Of a stretch of DNA of 64,000 nucleotides, positions 46,751-58,000 are shown piece by piece. Under the pieces are notes generated by a model. It was not told where the DNA came from. It ran no database searches and saw nothing but the letters and a program-made list of their open reading frames with translations. The stretch's first letter is position 1. Each line of letters opens with the position of its first letter. Made by a program: the position numbers and the translations under genes. The DNA comes from Methylophilales bacterium. Its GTDB lineage: Bacteria; Pseudomonadota; Gammaproteobacteria; Burkholderiales; Methylophilaceae. The DNA lies in NCBI GenBank assembly GCA_019823025.1, contig CP081940.1, positions 310,001 to 374,000 of the forward strand. Reading direction: 5' to 3'.

Positions 46751-47662
46751 TTATTGTTTTCCTATTAACAAATACTCTAATAATGCTTTTTGAATATGAA
46801 GTCTATTTTCAGCCTCTTCCCAAACAATGCTTTGTGGTCCATCTATAACTTCACCTGAAACTTCTTCCCCTCTGTGTGCAGGCAAACAATGCATAAATAA
46901 TGCATCTTTTTTTGCGACACCCATCATTTTTTTATCCACTTGCCAACTTGCAAAATCCTTAAGTCTCTCTTTATTCTCAGATTCAAAACCCATGCTTGTC
47001 CAAACATCCGTAGTTACAATATCGGCATCTTTTGCAGCCTCCATTGGATCCTCATGCTGAAAAAAATAATTCTTGTTATCGATATTATCAAGTTGCACTT
47101 CATAACCTTTTGGTGTGGAGACATGTAATTCAAAACCCAATAGTTCTGCTGCTTGCAGCCATGTCATGCATACATTGTTTGAGTCTCCAATCCATGCCAC
47201 TTTTTTACCTTTGATTTCTCCTCTTTTCTCAATAAAAGTAAAAATATCAGCTAGAATTTGGCAGGGATGAAACTCATTAGTTAAACCATTTATAACAGGG
47301 ACTCTTGAATTTTTAGCAAACCTTTCAATAATATCTTGCTCAAAGGTCCTGATCATCACAATGTCAGACATTCTTGAAATTACCTGGGCAGCATCTTCAA
47401 CAGGCTCACCCCTTCCTAACTGCGAATCTCTCGTGTTTAAATAAACAGCGCTTCCTCCCATCTGATTCATTCCAGCCTCAAAAGAAAGCCTCGTTCTTGT
47501 GCTGGCCTTCTCAAAAATCATCACTAGAGTTCTGTCTTCGAGTGTCCAGGTTTTTTTATAGCTTTTATAGCTTGCTTTTATGATTGCGGCTCTTTCAAAA
47601 AGATAAGAGAGTTCATCAATATTTAAATCATTAAGCTTTAAGAAATGTTTAACTTTTGCCAT
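46751..47662 (-). CDS. argF: Ornithine carbamoyltransferase
   Basis: A 303-residue anabolic transcarbamylase making citrulline. The carbamoyl-phosphate loop STRTR is at residues 54-58, with [14 protein letters not shown] near 132 and [17 protein letters not shown] near 258 for ornithine and phosphate binding. An aspartate transcarbamylase is excluded by the HCLPAHRG motif. The gap to argD is 5 bases. Confidence 0.97.
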   Translation of the reverse strand: MAKVKHFLKLNDLNIDELSYLFERAAIIKASYKSYKKTWTLEDRTLVMIFEKASTRTRLSFEAGMNQMGGSAVYLNTRDSQLGRGEPVEDAAQVISRMSDIVMIRTFEQDIIERFAKNSRVPVINGLTNEFHPCQILADIFTFIEKRGEIKGKKVAWIGDSNNVCMTWLQAAELLGFELHVSTPKGYEVQLDNIDNKNYFFQHEDPMEAAKDADIVTTDVWTSMGFESENKERLKDFASWQVDKKMMGVAKKDALFMHCLPAHRGEEVSGEVIDGPQSIVWEEAENRLHIQKALLEYLLIGKQ

Positions 47663-47667
47663 TTTTA

Positions 47668-48864
47668 TTATGTCTTTTTAAGGAATTCATCAATAGTTTT
47701 TATTAGTTTTCTAGCAACTAATTTAGCTTCATCATTATTCATTATTAAGGGAGGTAAAAGTCTAATCGTTTTGTCTGAAGTTACGTTTATCAATAATTTA
47801 TTATTCATTGCTAATTCAACCAATGCTGCGCAAGGATTTTTTAATTCAATCCCAATCATCAGACCCATATGCCTAATAGAGATTATTTTATCATTATGTT
47901 CAAATTCATTGTTTAAAAGTGAAACAATAAGTTGGCCTTGTTTCATTGCATTGCCTAACAAATCCTCTTCTTTCATAATTTCCAAGGTCTTCAAACCTGC
48001 AACCATTGCCAACGGGTTCCCACCAAAGGTAGAGCCATGCTTACCAGGTGAAATCAGACTAGAAGCCATCTCATTAGCTATGCATGCTCCAATAGGAACT
48101 CCTGAAGCCAGCCCCTTGGCTAGGGTAACAACATCAGGCTTTATACTGCTATTTTGATAGGCAAACCATTTTCCTGTCCTTCCAACACCACATTGCACTT
48201 CATCAAAAATTAATAGCCAGTTATTTTTATTACAAATATCTCTAAGTTCTTTTAAATAACTTTCGAAATCATCAGGTATATTTACACCACCCTCACCCTG
48301 AATTGGCTCAACAAATAAAGCTGAAATTTTATTTTTTTTACTAGCAATTTCTTGAATGGCATAAATATTATCAAATGGAACTCTGACAAATCCAGACATA
48401 AGTGGCTCAAAACCCGCTTGCACTTTTCTACTTCCTGAGGCGCTAAGTGTTGCCATTGTTCTTCCATGGAATGCATTATCCATGACAATGATTTCTGGTT
48501 CATGTATTTTTAAATCATGTCCATGTAACCTTGCAATTTTGATTGCAAGCTCATTTGCCTCGCAACCTGAATTACAGAAAAATGTAGCACTCAATTCTGA
48601 CAAAGATACTAATTCCTTTGCCAATAAACATTGTTCTTCAATATTGTATAAATTGGAAACATGGATCAAATTTTTTATTTGATCAGATATGGCTTTAACA
48701 AATTTCGGATGACTATAGCCTAATGTATTAACAGCAATGCCCGATAAAGCATCCAAATACTTATCTCCATTTTTTGCATGCAACCATACCCCCTCTCCTC
48801 TATTAAAAGAGATTGGAAGCCTCTGATATGTTGACATTAAGCTATTTGTTAATAGTTTTCTCAT
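47668..48864 (-). CDS. argD: Acetylornithine aminotransferase
   Basis: A 398-residue class III PLP aminotransferase of arginine synthesis that may also act in lysine synthesis. The PLP lysine is in PDVVTLAKGLASGVPIGAC near residue 251. LLIFDEVQCGVGRTGKW near 220 and FHGRTMATLSASGS near 135 are family segments. Another Met at about residue 10 (MSTYQRLPISF) would be a usual ArgD start. It lies just upstream of the strong terminator of the neighbouring membrane-protein gene, so the arg run must have its own promoter in the short gap. Confidence 0.95.
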   Translation of the reverse strand: MRKLLTNSLMSTYQRLPISFNRGEGVWLHAKNGDKYLDALSGIAVNTLGYSHPKFVKAISDQIKNLIHVSNLYNIEEQCLLAKELVSLSELSATFFCNSGCEANELAIKIARLHGHDLKIHEPEIIVMDNAFHGRTMATLSASGSRKVQAGFEPLMSGFVRVPFDNIYAIQEIASKKNKISALFVEPIQGEGGVNIPDDFESYLKELRDICNKNNWLLIFDEVQCGVGRTGKWFAYQNSSIKPDVVTLAKGLASGVPIGACIANEMASSLISPGKHGSTFGGNPLAMVAGLKTLEIMKEEDLLGNAMKQGQLIVSLLNNEFEHNDKIISIRHMGLMIGIELKNPCAALVELAMNNKLLINVTSDKTIRLLPPLIMNNDEAKLVARKLIKTIDEFLKKT

Positions 48865-48870
48865 AGTACA

Positions 48871-48899
48871 AACAAAAACGGCGACCTAAAGTCGCCGTT
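48871..48899 (-). terminator. Strong intrinsic terminator before argD
   Basis: AACGGCGAC and GTCGCCGTT form a perfect 9-bp GC-rich stem with a five-base loop; on the minus strand it is followed by five T and then GTT. It ends the transcript of the PuuD-like gene just upstream. The stem is the most GC-rich spot in this AT-rich region. Confidence 0.92.
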
Positions 48900-48917
48900 G
48901 AATCCTTTAGGTATTAA

Positions 48918-49520
48918 TTATAAGCCAAGAAGCGCTCGATGAGATAGTCCGTTTGTCATCAGAAGCAACATAGGTATAGATAGCAATGTATTTGTTCTTG
49001 AGGCTAACAAAGCAACCCTCCTTGCTTTTACCTTCTCCTCGTCTGTTGCTTTTTTCATGCCTAGAATTTTTTGTTGATTAGGCCAGATTAAGCCCCAGAC
49101 ATTAAATAACATGATAGTGCCAAGCCATGAACCAATTCCGATAGGCTCCCATCCAGGTTGCAATAAAAAGGCATTAGAAAAATTTGAACCTAATAAAGCT
49201 GCACCAGCTAACCAGGTAGCTAAAGCAGCCCATCTGAACCACAGTAACGCAAGAGGTGCGACGTGTTTAGTGATTCCACCGGCAGTTCCATCTGCCGCAG
49301 CATCCTTCAATGCAGGAACTTGTACGAAGTTAAAGTAATATAAAAGACCAATCCATGCAATACCAGCAATAGCATGAAACCACCTCATAAATCCAAGGTA
49401 TATATTATTTGCATCACTCATCAATCCAGGCTCTCCCAAATCAAGGATAGCGATAATTACAAACATCAAAACGACTCCTGCTATTATTGTGCCTTTGATA
49501 GAATCTAATGGATTTTTCAT
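48918..49520 (-). CDS. PuuD-like urate hydroxylase domain membrane protein
   Basis: A 200-residue membrane protein with about five hydrophobic segments. The order and motifs (LGFMRWFHAIAGIAWIGLLYYFNFVQVPALK, read as words; KHVAPLALLWFRWAAL; WEPIGIGSWLGTIMLFNVWGLIWPNQQKIL) match the PuuD/urate-oxidase N-terminal membrane domain. Full PuuD proteins carry a C-terminal cytochrome c domain, which is missing, and no purine-catabolism genes are near. A role in urate oxidation is therefore doubtful; conserved histidines in the first segments could bind heme. It is a single-gene transcript: own upstream gap, strong terminator behind. Confidence 0.7.
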   Translation of the reverse strand: MKNPLDSIKGTIIAGVVLMFVIIAILDLGEPGLMSDANNIYLGFMRWFHAIAGIAWIGLLYYFNFVQVPALKDAAADGTAGGITKHVAPLALLWFRWAALATWLAGAALLGSNFSNAFLLQPGWEPIGIGSWLGTIMLFNVWGLIWPNQQKILGMKKATDEEKVKARRVALLASRTNTLLSIPMLLLMTNGLSHRALLGL

Positions 49521-49647
49521 TAATTAACTCCTGGTAATATATAATTTAAAAAGAAGGTTATTACATATAATCAGATTTAGCAAGTAGCATAGGTTTTTAT
49601 CAACAATATCATCACATTATAATTTTTTTCAATAAATAAGGATTGAA

Positions 49648-50490
49648 ATGCCTCGAGTTCAAAATGGAATGATTTGGATGATCATAGCTACATTCTTTTT
49701 TGCATTTATGGGAATGTTTGTAAAGCTGGGTAGTCCTTATTTTTCTGAAATCGAACTTGTGTTTTATCGTTCTTTTATTAGCCTTATCTTCATTATTTTA
49801 ATTATAATAAATAAAAAAATAAGCCTTAAAACAAATTTCAAGAAATTACATTTTTATCGATCCTTTGTTGGATTTTTATCACTATTAGCATTTTTTTATG
49901 CAATCAGTCACTTACCTCTAAGCACAGCAATCTCTTTGAACTATACTTCCCCTTTATTTGTTGCACTTCTGATTCCCTTTTTCCTGCATAAGAAGCCAAG
50001 TTTTTATGTATGTTATTTATTGCTAATTGGCTTTTTTGGAGCTTTCTTAGTACTAAAACCCGTTCTGGTTGGAAGCGATGCGTATGCAGGCTTTATTGGT
50101 CTGTTATCTGGATTAGGTGCTGGCCTTGCATATTTGTTTATGGCTCAACTCGGGAAAGTAAACGAACCTGATACCCGAGTTGTTTTTTACTTCACCCTTC
50201 TATCTTCATTTGGCGCAGCATTTCTAATGTTGTTTGAAAATATTAATTCAGAAATTTTTGAGCATTGGTGGATACTTTTAGGGCTAGGTTTATCAGCCAC
50301 AATTGCTCAACTGGCCTTAACAAAAGCTTACAGGGTTGGTAATACATTGAAGAACGCAGGATTATCTTATTTAACGATCTTTTTTTCGACGCTTTTAGGA
50401 TTGATTGTTTTTTCAGAAATCCTCGATATATTTAGTTTTGTGGGTATTTTACTAATCATCATTTCAGGCATTTTTGTTTCAAAGAAATAG
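49648..50490 (+). CDS. EamA (DMT) family transporter
   Basis: A 280-residue membrane protein with about ten hydrophobic segments and two EamA repeats (MIWMIIATFFFAFMGMFVKLG near residue 8 and YAGFIGLLSGLGAGLAYLFMA near residue 150). Drug/metabolite transporters of this type export amino acids or similar compounds; the substrate is unknown. It is divergent from the PuuD-like gene with a 127-base shared upstream region, and converges with the response regulator with one base between them. No other family gives a comparable fit. Confidence 0.85.
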   Translation: MPRVQNGMIWMIIATFFFAFMGMFVKLGSPYFSEIELVFYRSFISLIFIILIIINKKISLKTNFKKLHFYRSFVGFLSLLAFFYAISHLPLSTAISLNYTSPLFVALLIPFFLHKKPSFYVCYLLLIGFFGAFLVLKPVLVGSDAYAGFIGLLSGLGAGLAYLFMAQLGKVNEPDTRVVFYFTLLSSFGAAFLMLFENINSEIFEHWWILLGLGLSATIAQLALTKAYRVGNTLKNAGLSYLTIFFSTLLGLIVFSEILDIFSFVGILLIIISGIFVSKK

Positions 50491-50491
50491 A

Positions 50492-51130
50492 TTATGGTTC
50501 AAGTAACCCACACCTAATCGCAATAAGAGCGATTTCTGCCGAATTATTTGCGTTAAGTTTTTGCTTTATATTGTACAGGTGAGTACCTACTGTCCTCGGA
50601 CTTAAGCACATTGTATCTGCAATTTCATTCGTACTTTTCCCTTTTGCAAGGGACATGAAAACCTCAAACTCCCTATCGGACAAAACTTCTATAGGGTTAT
50701 TTTCACCAGATAACTGCGTAATCGCCATTTGCTGGGCGATAATAGGTTCTAGGAACTTTTTGCCTGACTTGATTGTTCTTATGGCTTTAATTAATTCTTC
50801 TGCTGCACTCCTTTTTGTCACATAACCCAATGCACCTGCTGCTAATACCCTCTTTGGATGGACTGAGTCCTCATGGGCAGAGAGCACTAATATTTTAGCC
50901 GATTTATCATGAGCGCAAATCCGGTCAATGGCCTCAATACCTCCGATTCCTGGCATTGTGATATCCATAATAACAATATCTGGCTTATGCTCCTTAAAAG
51001 CTTTAATTCCTAGTTCCCCTGACTCTGCCTCTGCTATCACAGTCATATCAGGTTCTGCTTCGATAAGCATCTTAAAACCCATTCTGACAACGGCATGGTC
51101 ATCGACCAACAATATTTTAATATCACTCAT
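50492..51130 (-). CDS. NarL/FixJ-type response regulator
   Basis: A 212-residue response regulator. The receiver domain (1-120) holds the acidic pocket LLVDDH at 7-12 and phospho-acceptor D56 in IVIMDITMPG, with a conserved lysine in YVTKRSAAEEL. The LuxR-type HTH (about 147-210) includes LSDREFEVFMSLAKGKSTNEIADTM and SPRTVGTHLYNIKQKL. Its ATG overlaps the kinase stop as ATGA. The partner is the kinase just upstream. The 16-bp direct repeat in the kinase-acs intergenic region is a candidate target (inference). Confidence 0.92.
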   Translation of the reverse strand: MSDIKILLVDDHAVVRMGFKMLIEAEPDMTVIAEAESGELGIKAFKEHKPDIVIMDITMPGIGGIEAIDRICAHDKSAKILVLSAHEDSVHPKRVLAAGALGYVTKRSAAEELIKAIRTIKSGKKFLEPIIAQQMAITQLSGENNPIEVLSDREFEVFMSLAKGKSTNEIADTMCLSPRTVGTHLYNIKQKLNANNSAEIALIAIRCGLLEP

Positions 51131-52851
51131 TGCTTTTCCTTTTCCAATTTAGTCGGAATGACTATTGTGATACAGGTACCGTCATTTGCATTGGATCTGA
51201 TATCAAACCTCCCATTCAATGACTGCGCTCTTTCTTTAATTCCCATCAATCCAAATTGTTTGGTTTTTTTTAAGATTTTAAGATCAAAACCTTTGCCATC
51301 ATCAACACATTCAATTTTAAGGCTATCTTTTGTTTTTAGTAAAGATATTTTTATAGCTGAGGCCTTAGCATGTTTCACAACATTATTCATTGCTTCTTGA
51401 ATGATTCGATAAACATTAATATTTACGACCTCACCTAATAAATCAATATTACCTTTAATTATTAAATTTACTTTGAGAGAAGGATGTTGAGATTGCCATG
51501 AATTCATTTCATCTTTAATTGTTTCACTAAGGCCTAAATTATCTAAAGAACCAGGCCTAAGCTGTCTAATAATATTATGCATCCCATCATAAATTTGATT
51601 AGCAGCAGATGTCACCGATGAGGCACTAGTTTCAATTGCTTCATCCTTACCCTTTGAGCGATTTAGAATGTTTTGGGAAAAAATTTTAATAGCTGAAACA
51701 TACTGTCCTAATTCATCATGCAGCTCTCTAGCAAGACTCTTTCTTTCGTCTTCTACATGTTCTTGGATGATCGAGGTTAACTCCCTATTTTTCTGTAACT
51801 CCGCTTTAGATTTTTTTGCCACAATTTTTTCAGAAATGTCCCTCATGCTGACAATGTCACCTATCACTTTTTTTGTTGTAGGATCCATTAGCAATGAAGC
51901 AGATATTGAAACATCAACTAATTTACCAGTCTTAGTTTGTCTTTTCGACTCAAAGTTTTGAATGAAATTTTTACTTTTTAATTTTTTTAAATTTTTATTG
52001 AATTCCTCTAACAAAAATTCTGGGACAATTATTTTGGCAGATTTTCCTAAAATATCCTTTTTCTTATATTTAAAAATTCTCTCTGCTGATTTATTCCAAA
52101 AAGTTATTTTAAGCTTCTCATCATGAATCATCACTGCATCAGCAGTTTGTTCTGCAATCATTGCGAGTCGCTCATTTTCAAGAATTTGATTTTCTAGTGA
52201 ATCGCCCATCATATTAAAGTTATTTGCAATTGCAGAAAATTCTGGAACATTAAAATTAGGAATCCTTGACCCTAGATCGCCTTTACCCATTTTTTCAATA
52301 GCTTTAATCATTGGCTTTATAGGACGCAGCCATCCGCCAAGGGCTTTATATGCAATAAAGTTTATAAAAACAAATAACAGCATCGCGGTAAAAAAAATAG
52401 ATTTGATTTGAACCCATGCTTCTCGAATCGCTCCGGAGGGGTTAGATGCAACAATCAATCTTCCCGATCGAATATCTCTTGTTACTACCATTTTTTTTGG
52501 TGCAAGAAAGTTTGAAAACCATTCCGGTGGATGAACATCTAATCGATATGTTGAATGAGGAGTTTTATAAACAAGATTATTATCGGAATCATAAAGGTAT
52601 ATATCATTACTTCTTACATAACCCAGCTGAACAAGGAACTGTGCCATCACATTATTCGTTGTTTCCCAGTTTGGATTTTGAGCAGAGCTGACAATCACGG
52701 TATCTAATAACTGCATTGTAACTTTATGGGCTGATTCAACACCTTCAAGAATAGAGTTTTTAGATGATGTCATCATGACAAACATAAGCGTTAAAATAAA
52801 AACTAACATAATTAATGTAAGCAGGAGGTTAAATCTATATCTCAATCCCAT
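51127..52851 (-). CDS. Membrane sensor histidine kinase (HAMP-PAS-HisKA_3)
   Basis: A 574-residue kinase. Two membrane segments (about 7-28 and 148-170) flank a periplasmic region of about 120 residues. A HAMP domain follows (LRPIKPMIKAIEKMGKGDLGSRIP), then a PAS domain (VMIHDEKLKITFWNKSAERIF near 240), then a HisKA_3 dimerisation helix with the phospho-histidine in SLARELHDELGQYVSAIK near residue 375, and an HATPase domain with VNNVVKHAKAS, DDGKGFD and GLMGIKERAQ. This architecture is of the NarX/UhpB type. The signal is unknown. It is divergent from acs. Confidence 0.92.
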   Translation of the reverse strand: MGLRYRFNLLLTLIMLVFILTLMFVMMTSSKNSILEGVESAHKVTMQLLDTVIVSSAQNPNWETTNNVMAQFLVQLGYVRSNDIYLYDSDNNLVYKTPHSTYRLDVHPPEWFSNFLAPKKMVVTRDIRSGRLIVASNPSGAIREAWVQIKSIFFTAMLLFVFINFIAYKALGGWLRPIKPMIKAIEKMGKGDLGSRIPNFNVPEFSAIANNFNMMGDSLENQILENERLAMIAEQTADAVMIHDEKLKITFWNKSAERIFKYKKKDILGKSAKIIVPEFLLEEFNKNLKKLKSKNFIQNFESKRQTKTGKLVDVSISASLLMDPTTKKVIGDIVSMRDISEKIVAKKSKAELQKNRELTSIIQEHVEDERKSLARELHDELGQYVSAIKIFSQNILNRSKGKDEAIETSASSVTSAANQIYDGMHNIIRQLRPGSLDNLGLSETIKDEMNSWQSQHPSLKVNLIIKGNIDLLGEVVNINVYRIIQEAMNNVVKHAKASAIKISLLKTKDSLKIECVDDGKGFDLKILKKTKQFGLMGIKERAQSLNGRFDIRSNANDGTCITIVIPTKLEKEKQ

Positions 52852-52938
52852 ATATCTTTTCTTTAATTTAAATATTATTAATCTTTACATAGTAATCGAT
52901 CCCGATACAAGAGTTTATTCATGAGTTTTTTTAAAAAT

Positions 52939-52979
52939 AAAATTTAGATATGGTAAATTATTGAAAATTTAGATATGGT
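52939..52979. promoter_or_regulatory. Two 16-bp direct repeats between the two-component system and acs
   Basis: AAAATTTAGATATGGT is exact at 52939-52954 and 52964-52979, a 25-bp period. The second copy ends 65 bases before the acs ATG and just upstream of a TATAAA at 52998-53003. The arrangement looks like tandem activator sites, with the adjacent LuxR-type response regulator as the obvious candidate. Confidence 0.7.
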
Positions 52980-53044
52980 GCATTTTTGATGAAAAAGTAT
53001 AAAAAATGGAGATTATGTTTATTTATTTAAACTCTTAAACTCAA

Positions 53045-55018
53045 ATGTCAATAGAATCAATTCATACAGAAGATCGAATTTTTTATCCAAGCAAGCAATC
53101 GTCAAAAAATTCAAGGGTGAAAGACTTAGCTCAATACCAACAATTATGTGAAAGCTATAAGTCTGATTATGAAGGGACATGGGGCAAGCTTGCCAAAGAT
53201 CTTCTTATTTGGGATGAGCCTTTTACCAAAATATTAGATGATTCAACACCCCCTTTTTATAGGTGGTTTGATGATGGCAAATTAAATGCATCATTTAATT
53301 GCTTAGACAGACATGTTGATTCTCAACCAAACAAGACTGCAATTATTTTTGAAGCGGATGATGGTAATGTCACAAAAGTTACTTACCAAGAACTTTATGA
53401 GAGAGTATGCCAATTCTCAAATGGCCTAAAGACACTTAATCTGAATATTGGCGATAGAGTAATTGTCTATTTACCAATGGGTATTGAGGCCATTGTAGCT
53501 ATGCAAGCTTGCGTTAGATTAGGTCTAACACATTCGGTAGTATTTGGAGGTTTTTCAGCAAAGAGCCTACAAGAAAGAATATCGGATACCTCCGCAAAGC
53601 TTGTAATAACCGCAGATGGTCAATTTCGAGGGGGTAAAGTAATTCCTTTAAAATCAGCAATTGATGATGCAATTGAAATGGGAGATTGTGAATCGATTGA
53701 AAAAGTCATTGTGTTTAAAAGGACAAACGAACTCTTCTCTAAAAACAATAGAGATATCATGTGGGATGATTTGATTAGAAACCAATCAACTGAATGTCCT
53801 CCTGTATCAGTTCCTGCTGAGCATCCACTCTTTATCCTATATACCTCTGGATCAACAGGAAAACCAAAAGGAGTCCAACATTCAACGGCAGGGTTTTTGC
53901 TTCACGCAATTAACACATGTCGTCTTACATTTGATCTTCAGGATAACGATATTTATTGGTGCACCGCAGATGTTGGATGGATAACTGGACATACTTACGT
54001 TGCTTATGGACCAACTGCAATGGGGGTGACGCAAGTTATTTTTGAGGGTGTTCCGACTTATCCAGACGCAAGTCGGTTTTGGCAGCTTATTGAAAAACAT
54101 AAGGTCAGTGTTTTTTATACTGCACCAACTGCGATAAGAGCCCTAACAAAAGCATCTGATATAAATAAGGAAACGCATCCAAACAACTACAATCTTAGCT
54201 CTCTTAGAATATTAGGCACGGTTGGTGAGCCTATCAACCCTGAAGCTTGGATGTGGTACTACGAAAATGTGGGAAATAACCAATGTCCTATCGTGGATAC
54301 ATTTTGGCAAACCGAGACAGGAGGTCATGTAATTACTCCTCTGCCTGGTGCTACGCCCTTAATACCAGGATCCTGCACACTCCCCTTCCCAGGAATAAAT
54401 ATCGATGTTGTTGATGAAAATGGTGGCGATTTACAATGGGGTAACGGTGGGCTATTGGTAATAAAAAAACCATGGCCATCAATGATAAGAAATATATGGG
54501 GGGACCCAGATCGATTTAAAAAAAGCTACTTTCCTAAGGAGCTCGGCGGCAAACATTATCTAGCTGGAGATGGTGCTGTTAGGGACGAAAAAAGTGGATA
54601 CTTTACCATTATGGGTCGAATTGATGATGTCCTTAATGTGTCTGGTCACCGTTTGGGGACAATGGAGATTGAGTCGGCTCTTGTTTCAAATGAAATAGTA
54701 ACCGAAGCTGCCGTCGTTGGAAGGCCATGTGAACTTAAAGGTGAATCGATAGTTGCTTTTGTTGTGCTAAAAGGTGACCGTCCATCCAAAAAAAATTATA
54801 GTTCGATTGTTAATGAATTACGAAATTGGGTTGCAAAAGAAATTGGACCTATAGCTAAACCAGAGGAAATAAGGTTTGGTGACAACCTCCCCAAAACTCG
54901 TTCTGGAAAAATCATGCGACGCCTACTAAGAAATATTGCTAAGGGCGAAAAAATATCTGCTGATATCTCGACGCTAGAAAATCCTAAAATCCTAGATCAA
55001 CTCAGCGAAAAATTATAG
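53045..55018 (+). CDS. acs: Acetyl-CoA synthetase
   Basis: A 657-residue AMP-forming acetate-CoA ligase. The P-loop [20 protein letters not shown] is near residue 270, [17 protein letters not shown] lies near 420, and the C-terminal domain carries [15 protein letters not shown] with the lysine that is acetylated in relatives. The length is standard for Acs. It converts acetate to acetyl-CoA, of interest in a presumed obligate C1 user, where it would recycle acetate or use external acetate. No Shine-Dalgarno is apparent. A 193-base region with a direct repeat separates it from the two-component system. Confidence 0.96.
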   Translation: MSIESIHTEDRIFYPSKQSSKNSRVKDLAQYQQLCESYKSDYEGTWGKLAKDLLIWDEPFTKILDDSTPPFYRWFDDGKLNASFNCLDRHVDSQPNKTAIIFEADDGNVTKVTYQELYERVCQFSNGLKTLNLNIGDRVIVYLPMGIEAIVAMQACVRLGLTHSVVFGGFSAKSLQERISDTSAKLVITADGQFRGGKVIPLKSAIDDAIEMGDCESIEKVIVFKRTNELFSKNNRDIMWDDLIRNQSTECPPVSVPAEHPLFILYTSGSTGKPKGVQHSTAGFLLHAINTCRLTFDLQDNDIYWCTADVGWITGHTYVAYGPTAMGVTQVIFEGVPTYPDASRFWQLIEKHKVSVFYTAPTAIRALTKASDINKETHPNNYNLSSLRILGTVGEPINPEAWMWYYENVGNNQCPIVDTFWQTETGGHVITPLPGATPLIPGSCTLPFPGINIDVVDENGGDLQWGNGGLLVIKKPWPSMIRNIWGDPDRFKKSYFPKELGGKHYLAGDGAVRDEKSGYFTIMGRIDDVLNVSGHRLGTMEIESALVSNEIVTEAAVVGRPCELKGESIVAFVVLKGDRPSKKNYSSIVNELRNWVAKEIGPIAKPEEIRFGDNLPKTRSGKIMRRLLRNIAKGEKISADISTLENPKILDQLSEKL

Positions 55019-55068
55019 ACAACCCCTCCAAAAGCATTAGAATGTAGAATAAAATTTAAATAATCTAC

Positions 55069-58000
55069 ATGAAAACAGTTCATTTCAAGCTCATCAAAAA
55101 AATATTGTTGACACTATCTGGGTTAATCATCAGTCTTTTTATCATTGGATATCTTGCATTTTATTTTTTTGTTCAAACAAACCTCGACTATTACAAGAAT
55201 GAACTCGTTCAAGAAATCTCAAAGGCAACTAACAAAAAGGTAACCATTGAAACCTTTGATGCTACCTGGAACATAACTAACCCTCGATTTATTATCAAAG
55301 ATTTCTCAATTTATGCCAACTCATCTGAAAAAGCCTTCACATTCGAAAAATTTGAGGTGGATGTGTCTTGGATGTCCTTATTAAAATTTGAATTAGTTTT
55401 AGATCAGGTTACTCTTTATGATTTAGCTGTTGAGATTCAAAAAAATAGTGAAACAGATTATCTAATTGGTGGATGGAATGTTTCATACGATCCTAATTCA
55501 AATGATGAGTTTGATGGAAAACTTATAAACTGGATTTTGAATCAAGATGAAGTACAAATGATCAATGCCAAAATTATTTGGATTGATAAAACTAGAGCAA
55601 ACAGTCCTCCACTTGTTTTAGATGATATAAATCTCTCCTACAGCACCTCAGATATTTTAAGTTATCTTGATCGTCACTTATTTTACCTTGACTTCTTCTC
55701 ATCTGCAGGCACAAAAGAAAAAGTCTCATTAAGCGGTCATTTTGACGCGGACTCTATTAATGAACTCCTAGAAGCCGATGGTGCGCTCTCATTTAAATTT
55801 GATGCTTTGAATTTATATGCCTTCACACCATGGATTGATTATCCATTAACGATTAAAGATGGAACCGGATCATTATCTATCAATATTGAATTTGAAAATG
55901 GAAAGTTAAAAGAAGGGGGAAGCTCCTTTTCTGTACAAAACCTTAATGCCAATATGATTGATAATGCTAAACAAGGTTTAGTTTTTAAGGATATCAGTGG
56001 TGAATTTGAATATGAGTTAGTTAATGATGATGTCAACATAATTTTAGATAATTTATTTCTAACTACCAACAGCAAGCTTCAATTCGAAGATTCAGCTGCA
56101 TCAATTAAATACAATTTTGAAAGAAACCAAATTAATAAAGCCACATTGGTTGTCGATAGATTCGACTTAGGATCGGTACAGGAGATATCAAATCAATTTT
56201 TACCAGAAGAACATATGGTGAATGTAATAATTAATGAGCTCTCAGCCAAGGGAGAGATAGATGATTTAAAATTAAAATGGGATAGAACAAGCGATGAAGA
56301 AGAGCCCAACTTAAAACTCAAAGCAAAATTTCTTGAACTTGAAATTAATGAATTTGAAAGTTTCCCTGGACTAAAAAATATAACTGGTGAGGTGAATATT
56401 GAAAATGAAAAAGGCATTATCAGATCTGTTTCTAGGGACGTAAAAATAACTAAGAAGGATGTCTTTAGGGCACCTCTTCATTTGAACCAATTTTCAGGAT
56501 CAGTCAATTGGAATAATCAGAAATATTCATTTAATGAAGTAACAATTAAAGACGATTACATGGAGGCCATATTTAATGGCACCGTTAAATATGAAAGTTT
56601 AGATAATCTTTATGTAGATATTAATATTGATAGCCCAACTTTAAATATTCCGTATTTCAAAGTCTACTACCCCAAACAAATTGGTGAAGATGGTCTTGGA
56701 TGGCTAGATACTTCACTTTTGGAAGGGACTGCTGAAAATACGAATATACAGATGAAGGGGAAGGTAAAAGATTTCCCATTCATCGATGAAAATAACGAAC
56801 CTGACTTAAGCAAAGGTTACTTCAGAGTGCGCACCTCAGTCAAAGACAGCTTTATAGAATATGGAGATAATTGGCCAGAAGTGGAAAAGTTTGATGCGGA
56901 GGTAAATGTAAATGGAGGTGATGTATTTATTACCAGCCAAAAAGGTGAATTAGATAAAAGTCAGATTAAAATTTTTAATGGTGCCATAACGCCATTTACA
57001 GCCGATGAGGTTGTTTTAAATATCGATTCAACCCTTGATAGCTCCGCGGAAAATATTATTTATGCCGTTAATAATAGCCCTATAAAAGAGGCCATGAAAG
57101 GTATGTCCGATGACATGGAAGGGAAAGGAGATGGTGAGTTAAAACTTGTCCTTAATATTGGTTTTGATGATCTTGATAATATTCCATTTAAAGGGACTTA
57201 TGAGTTTCTTGGGAGCACTCTTGAAAATCCACAACTTGAAATACCACCTATTTCAGACTTAAGGGGAGTCCTTGAGTTTAATAATAATGACGTAAAAATT
57301 ACTAATTTAGATGGCAAACTTTTCGGGGAACCATTAAATTTGAAACTTAAAAATGCGGATGGTGCAACCATTATCGACCTAAAAGGCATCATTGGTGAAA
57401 ATATGGTAAAGGAGCTTCTTGGAGAGAATTGGCTTAAAAACATTAATGGGCAAGCTGACTGGGAAGGACTGATTACCCTAGGTGAAAATAAAAGTGAATT
57501 TAAAATTACCAGTGACCTTTTAGGAATCCAAATTAAAAATTTGTCTTTTCTCGATAAAGCAAAAAATAAATCTGAAGACACTGCACTCAAACTCACTATT
57601 ATTAAAAAGTCTACTGGAGAAGATTCAGATGTCATCAATATTACTTTAGGTGATCATGTTAAAGGCGTAATTAATAGTGCTAATGATGAAAATGGAGATC
57701 CGTCTCTTACTAATGGTTTAATTGAAGTCAATTCAGACAAAAAAGCACAAATACCTGAGTCAGGTATTGTTTTTATAGCAAATCTAAATGAGGTTGATCT
57801 CGAAGAATTAGTAGCCTTAATTCCAGACAATGCTTCAGAAACCTCGAATACAGAAAGCTCTCAATCAAAATCTATGACTATCGAAGCAGTACTGAATATT
57901 AATGAACTCGATGCTTATGGCTATGTTTTTAATAACTTTAAATTAAAGTTGAGACCTGAAGATTCAGGGTTCATTGTTCAGCTTGATGGAAGAGGTGCCA

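Noticed and set aside
47645-48157. 170-codon open frame on the plus strand opposite argD
   Set aside because: Antisense shadow of the well-supported argD gene; no homology-like motif, composition typical of shadow frames.
52852-53044. Small peptide frames (up to 13 codons) before acs, considered as pqqA
   Set aside because: None has the E-x3-Y core of PqqA or a good ribosome-binding site.
57198-57638. 146-codon open frame on the minus strand inside yhdP
   Set aside because: It is antisense to a clear yhdP frame with family motifs, Ser/Leu-rich as shadows usually are, and has no recognisable domain or Shine-Dalgarno.
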